Shown one piece after another: positions 51,786 through 55,249 of a stretch of 55,249 nucleotides of DNA. Position 1 is the first letter of the stretch; the number at the start of each line of letters is the position of its first letter. The notes under the pieces are model-generated. The model was not told where the DNA came from. It did not search any database and was given only the letters and a program-made list of their open reading frames with translations. Source of the stretch: Chloroflexota bacterium. Its GTDB lineage: Bacteria > Chloroflexota > Ktedonobacteria > Ktedonobacterales > Ktedonobacteraceae. The stretch is from positions 1 to 55,249 of the forward strand of contig CADDZH010000023.1 in assembly GCA_902812455.1 (NCBI GenBank), read 5' to 3'. Made by a program: the position numbers and the translations under genes.

Positions 51786-52292
51786 TTAAGATTTGATCCC
51801 TTTAGAAACGGGATTGGTTTTGCGACTTCTATCTTTTACAACAGGCGGCTCGTACTCGCGGTAAATTTTCTTGCCTACTTTCCAGCCGATGTAGCCGCCG
51901 ATAATTGCGCCAATGATGGCGAAAAAGGCGGTAGCGACACGAATATCGGTTACAGGGTCGGAGCGGACGACGGCGATCAGAATGCTGGCCGTGATCTGGC
52001 CGAAGACGACCAGGCCGAGCAGCAGGCTGAGCAGGAGGCCGATGGCTACGCCCAGGCAGCAGCCAAGTGGCCCTCCATGGGCCTCGGTATTGAACTCTGG
52101 CGGCAGCGACCAGGAAGAGACGAAGGGAGATTGTGATTGCTCCTGCCCGTTCGCGCCCGGTTCAGTTGATTCTATATCATCTTTTCCCTGGTCTTCTGGT
52201 GGCTCTACCGGTTCGGAAGCGCCGGGCTGGCCATGTGTTTCCGGCTGGTCCTTAAAGGATTCTGAAAAAGATTCTGAAAACGGTTCTGACAT
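51786..52292 (-). CDS. Hypothetical membrane protein with acidic N-terminus
   Basis: The 168-residue protein starts with three near-repeats of SESF/SEPF and an acidic, Pro/Glu-rich stretch to about residue 60. Two membrane helices follow (about 76-100 and 120-140, the second with IGAIIGGYIGW) and then a basic tail. Family not recognised. The gene ends just before a dispersed repeat and stands between the M55 peptidase and upp on the same strand. Confidence 0.7.
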   Translation of the reverse strand: MSEPFSESFSESFKDQPETHGQPGASEPVEPPEDQGKDDIESTEPGANGQEQSQSPFVSSWSLPPEFNTEAHGGPLGCCLGVAIGLLLSLLLGLVVFGQITASILIAVVRSDPVTDIRVATAFFAIIGAIIGGYIGWKVGKKIYREYEPPVVKDRSRKTNPVSKGIKS

Positions 52293-52349
52293 ATCTGTCC
52301 TCTAGTGATATTCAAAGGGGTGACGAGGAAGCAATATGTTCAACATAGT

Positions 52350-53063
52350 TCAAAACGTTCCAAACTGGCGATCACCTGCATCACCTAATCCTGGCAGGAT
52401 AAAGCCGCGCTCATTGAGGCTCTCGTCGAGGGCGGCGATGTAGATATCGATGTCGGGATGCGTCTGCGAGAGCTTGAGCAGGCCATAGGGAGCGGCGATG
52501 ATTCCCACATACGAGAGGCGGGGGATGCCGCGCCGTTTGAGGATATTGATGGCATCGATAGCTGAGCCGCCGGTGGCGAGCATGGGATCAACGGCGTAAC
52601 ACACCTGCAGGTCTACGGTATGGGGCAGGCGATTGTAGTATTCGAGCGCTTGCAGGGTGTTCTCGTCGCGGCGCAGGCCGAGGTGCCAGATTTGAGCATC
52701 GGGGATCACCTCGCGGAAGCCCTCGGCGAGGCCCAGCCCGGCGCGTAAAATAGGGGTGACGCCGATGCCTCCGGCGAGGCGCTGGCCGATCATCGGCTGC
52801 ATGGGCGTCTCGATCTGAACAGGCTCCAGGGCCAGAGATGCCGTAGCCTCGTATGCCAGCAGGGCGCCGATCTCTTTTACCAGACGATAGAACTCCGGCG
52901 CGGGCGTGTTTTTATCGCGTAATGCCGTGAGCTTGTGGATCACGACGGGATGCGAGGAAATGTGTACGCGCGGAAGGTTGAGCACATCCTCTCGCCTGGG
53001 CTGCGGGACGCCTTGCATGGGAAGGCTGGGACGCTCCCCGCTCTGAGTTGTTGCCTCTGCCAT
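52350..53063 (-). CDS. upp: Uracil phosphoribosyltransferase
   Basis: The 237-residue enzyme makes UMP from uracil and PRPP. Seen: VHISSHPVVIHKLTALRDKN (the usual family start), GVTPILRAGLGL near residue 112, the PRPP loop VDPMLATGGSAIDAI near 157, and the C-terminal uracil-binding PGLGDAGDRQFGT. It carries an extra leader of about 27 residues before the family start. AGGAGG lies ten bases before the ATG. It is divergent from the DUF503 gene. Confidence 0.96.
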   Translation of the reverse strand: MAEATTQSGERPSLPMQGVPQPRREDVLNLPRVHISSHPVVIHKLTALRDKNTPAPEFYRLVKEIGALLAYEATASLALEPVQIETPMQPMIGQRLAGGIGVTPILRAGLGLAEGFREVIPDAQIWHLGLRRDENTLQALEYYNRLPHTVDLQVCYAVDPMLATGGSAIDAINILKRRGIPRLSYVGIIAAPYGLLKLSQTHPDIDIYIAALDESLNERGFILPGLGDAGDRQFGTF

Positions 53064-53185
53064 TGCCTTTCGCCTCCTTTATACTTTATGTATCTGTATA
53101 TGTGTTTGGTGTTCTTTCATTGAGAAACGTGTAGCTCTAGGACATTGTACCAGAGTTGGTGAAGGGCGTCGAATCGGGTTTGTGG

Positions 53186-53213
53186 TTGTAACTCTTAGAG
53201 ACTATGCTATACT
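53186..53213 (+). promoter_or_regulatory. Promoter giving a probable leaderless mRNA
   Basis: TTGTAA (53186-53191) and TATACT (53208-53213) are 16 bases apart. The -10 box ends six bases before ATG 53220, so transcription would start at or next to the A of the start codon. Confidence 0.5.
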
Positions 53214-53219
53214 TGCGTC

Positions 53220-53510
53220 ATGGTTATAGGAGTGAGCCAGATTACGTTACATTTGCCGGATAGCCATTCGTTAAAAGAGAAACGGCAGATTATCAAGCCG
53301 CTGATGGCGCGGGTACGTAACCATTTTGAGGTGGCGATAGCCGAGGTTGATGCTCACGATCGCTGGCAGATCGCCAAGCTGGGGATCAGTTGCGTGAGCA
53401 ATAGCAGCCAGCACGCAGACGAGCTACTGGGGCATGTCTTGCGTTTTATTGAAGAGACGCGCCCTGATATTGCCGTGACAGAGATCGAGACCGAAGTGAT
53501 CAACTGGTGA
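53220..53510 (+). CDS. DUF503 family protein (YlxP-like)
   Basis: The 96-residue protein matches DUF503: IGVSQITLHLPDSHSLKEKR at the start (family form with S-LKeKR), RVRNHFEVAIAEVD, and a C-terminal helix. In Firmicutes ylxP lies in the nusA-infB operon; here it is not near those genes. No ribosome site is seen before ATG 53220, and a promoter sits directly upstream, so it is probably translated from a leaderless transcript. The next gene begins eight bases after its stop. Confidence 0.9.
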   Translation: MVIGVSQITLHLPDSHSLKEKRQIIKPLMARVRNHFEVAIAEVDAHDRWQIAKLGISCVSNSSQHADELLGHVLRFIEETRPDIAVTEIETEVINW

Positions 53511-53517
53511 ATACAAC

Positions 53518-54318
53518 ATGACATTACAACAGGTAGATGCTGCTTCTTCTGAGCGGCCCTATGAATCGGTGTACGTGCTGGGAGTGCGGGTAGACCGGGT
53601 TGGGCAGGAGCAGGCGCTGGATTATATAGAGCAGATGATTGCGCGGCGAAGGGCGAGCGGGAACCAATTGCCATGCCAGCAGGTGGTGACCGTCAACCCG
53701 GAATTTGTGATGGCGGCGCAGCGCAACGAGGGATTTCGTATAGCCATCAACTCTGCGGCGCTGGTGTTGCCGGATGGCACAGGAGTGGTATGGGCTGCGC
53801 GCTATCTTGGGCGGCCAACGCCGGAGCGGGTGACGGGGACAGATATGCTGCCCCTGCTGGCGCGGCGGTGTGCCGCTTCGGGCTATCGCCTTTACTTGCT
53901 GGGTGCGGCTCCAGGGGTGGCAGAAGCGGCGGCAGCACGCTTGCAGGAACTGGGGCCAGGCTTGCAGATCGCAGGAACCTATGCCGGCTCGCCTGCTCCC
54001 GCTGAGGAGGAGAAGATCATCGAAGGGGTGCGGGAGGCGCAGGCAGATGTGTTATGTGTGGCCTATGGCGCTCCAGCGCAGGAACTATGGATATATCGCA
54101 ACCTTGCGCGGCTGCCTGTAGCAGTGGCAATAGGCGTGGGCGGAGCCTTCGATTTCCTGGCAGGACGCCAGCGGCGAGCGCCAGAAGCTATGCGGCGCGT
54201 GGGCCTGGAATGGTTGTATCGCCTGTATCGCGAACCCTGGCGCTGGCGGCGTATGCTGGCTTTGCCACAATTTGCTGTGCAGGTCATTTTGAAAGGACGG
54301 GAGATGCATGGCGCTTGA
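53518..54318 (+). CDS. WecG/TagA/CpsF family glycosyltransferase (GT26)
   Basis: The 266-residue protein has the GT26 pattern: VLGVRVDRVGQEQALDYI, VVTVNPEFVMAAQRNEGF near residue 56, LVLPDGTGVVWAARYLG with the catalytic Asp region near 80, and a C-terminal basic Trp-rich segment (RLYREPWRWRRM). Such enzymes add N-acetylmannosamine or a related sugar to lipid-linked GlcNAc. It is separate from modules A and B by about 10 kb. Its stop overlaps the start of the kinase gene by 11 bases, so the two are coupled. Confidence 0.93.
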   Translation: MTLQQVDAASSERPYESVYVLGVRVDRVGQEQALDYIEQMIARRRASGNQLPCQQVVTVNPEFVMAAQRNEGFRIAINSAALVLPDGTGVVWAARYLGRPTPERVTGTDMLPLLARRCAASGYRLYLLGAAPGVAEAAAARLQELGPGLQIAGTYAGSPAPAEEEKIIEGVREAQADVLCVAYGAPAQELWIYRNLARLPVAVAIGVGGAFDFLAGRQRRAPEAMRRVGLEWLYRLYREPWRWRRMLALPQFAVQVILKGREMHGA

Positions 54319-55249
54319 TGCCAGGCCTGTTGAACTGAATGCTTCACGCTTGCGCTCGCTGGTTAGCAGCTTTGTGGGCAAGCGCATCCTCGTGATTGGG
54401 GACATGGTTGCCGACGAGTACCTGATAGGCAGGCCGGCACGCATTGCGCGTAATGCCCCGGTCTTGATCCTGGAATTGAACGAAGAGCGAACTATCCCAG
54501 GCGGGGCGATCAACGTAGCAGTCAATGCGCGAACGCTGGGCGCGGAAGTCTTCCTGGCGGGCGTTGTTGGCGATGACCCCTCTGGCCAGCACCTGCGCCG
54601 CGCGATCAGCGATCTCAACATGCATCAAGAGGGCCTGATAACCGATCCCCGCCGTCCGACTTCCACCAAGACGCGCATTATGGCCGGAGGTCCACAGATT
54701 GTGCAGCAGCATATCGTGCGCATTGACCGCGTGGACACGTCTGATATAGATGGGGACTGCAAAGGCCGGATCCTGGAATATATCCGCCAGGTTCTGCCGG
54801 GCATGGATGCCGTGATGCTTTCAGACTATGAGAACGGGGTGATCAGCCCGGATATTATCGAGTTGTGCATTCCGATGGCACGACAACTCAACAAGATTGT
54901 GGTAGTGGATTCACACGGCTCGCTGTTCCGCTTCCAGGGAGTCACAGCGCTCACCCCTAACCAACCGGAAGCCGAGCAGACGCTGGGCGTGACGATCAAG
55001 ACGCTGGCAGAGCTGAATGAAGCGGGCCAGCGGCTGCTCGATGGCTGCCGGGCACAAGGCGTGTTGATTACGCGGGGCGCCGAGGGGATGAGCCTGTTTG
55101 AAGCGGGCCAGCCGCCGCTGCACCTGCCTGTTCATAAGCTTGACCATGCTAGCGAAATTGTCGATACGGATGGTGCCGGAGACACAGTTGCCGCTACTTT
55201 CACGCTGGCCTTGACGGCAGGCGCGAGTATGGCGGAGGCAGCATATCTG
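54308..55249 (+). CDS. rfaE1: PfkB-family kinase, heptose-7-phosphate kinase-like (partial, runs off right edge)
   Basis: An open frame of 314 codons reaches the right edge without a stop. It matches the kinase domain of RfaE/HldE: RILVIGDMVADEYLIG near residue 24, PGGAINVAVNARTLGAEV near 62, GVVGDDPSG, LTPNQPEAEQTLG near 217, and DTDGAGDTVAATF near 287 with the catalytic Asp. GGGAG lies four bases before ATG 54308. The gene starts inside the WecG/TagA gene. Whether a C-terminal adenylyltransferase domain follows cannot be seen. A general sugar kinase is the alternative. Confidence 0.88.
   Translation, partial: MALDARPVELNASRLRSLVSSFVGKRILVIGDMVADEYLIGRPARIARNAPVLILELNEERTIPGGAINVAVNARTLGAEVFLAGVVGDDPSGQHLRRAISDLNMHQEGLITDPRRPTSTKTRIMAGGPQIVQQHIVRIDRVDTSDIDGDCKGRILEYIRQVLPGMDAVMLSDYENGVISPDIIELCIPMARQLNKIVVVDSHGSLFRFQGVTALTPNQPEAEQTLGVTIKTLAELNEAGQRLLDGCRAQGVLITRGAEGMSLFEAGQPPLHLPVHKLDHASEIVDTDGAGDTVAATFTLALTAGASMAEAAYL

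Overview
The window looks like a chromosomal segment of a soil- or sediment-type Chloroflexota, most likely near the Ktedonobacteria. This is an inference. It rests on moderately high GC, strong Shine-Dalgarno sites with GTG/TTG starts, DUF4012 proteins paired with Wzz/BY-kinase fusions, a zinc-ribbon protein with repeated LPxWL motifs, and many short GC-rich palindromic repeats between and inside genes. No rRNA, tRNA, CRISPR array, phage or complete insertion sequence was seen.

Layout. (1) 1-4610: housekeeping flank with a partial zinc-ribbon protein (minus), a DUF92 membrane protein, small membrane proteins and holA. (2) 4922-24134: polysaccharide module A. It holds a short sugar-1-P transferase, four GT4 glycosyltransferases around an O-antigen ligase/polymerase, and a minus-strand operon (flippase, gmd, rmd, two methyltransferases, GT4) that predicts GDP-D-rhamnose synthesis. 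It ends with a Wzz/BY-kinase, a GT4, a DUF4012 protein and a secreted GH5 glycosidase. (3) 24497-43067: polysaccharide module B. It holds a Gfo/Idh oxidoreductase, a GT4, a full-length polyprenyl glycosylphosphotransferase, a second Wzz/BY-kinase, a second DUF4012 protein, a CpsB-type PHP phosphatase, a second ligase/polymerase, a fusion of a glucuronyl-C5-epimerase-like domain to a GT4, a second flippase, two more glycosyltransferases, and TylF- and FkbM-type methyltransferases. (4) 43452-55249: other functions. These are an MFS transporter, a 16S rRNA m7G1405-type methyltransferase overlapping a divergent tgt, CvpA, HflX, a soluble GAF chemoreceptor, an M55 peptidase, upp, DUF503, a WecG/TagA glycosyltransferase and a partial heptose-kinase-like PfkB protein.

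How it works together. Modules A and B each have an initiating transferase, flippase, polymerase/ligase, co-polymerase kinase, DUF4012 protein and glycosyltransferases, so the locus probably makes two surface polymers or one polymer with two assembly lines. Only one CpsB-type phosphatase is visible, and it could serve both kinases. The repeated pairing of a BY-kinase with a DUF4012 exoprotein, and the epimerase-GT fusion, are the strongest candidates for undescribed biology. The rRNA-methyltransferase/tgt pair is a separate point of interest. Two genes (GH5 and hflX) appear to use a non-AUG/GUG/UUG start codon.
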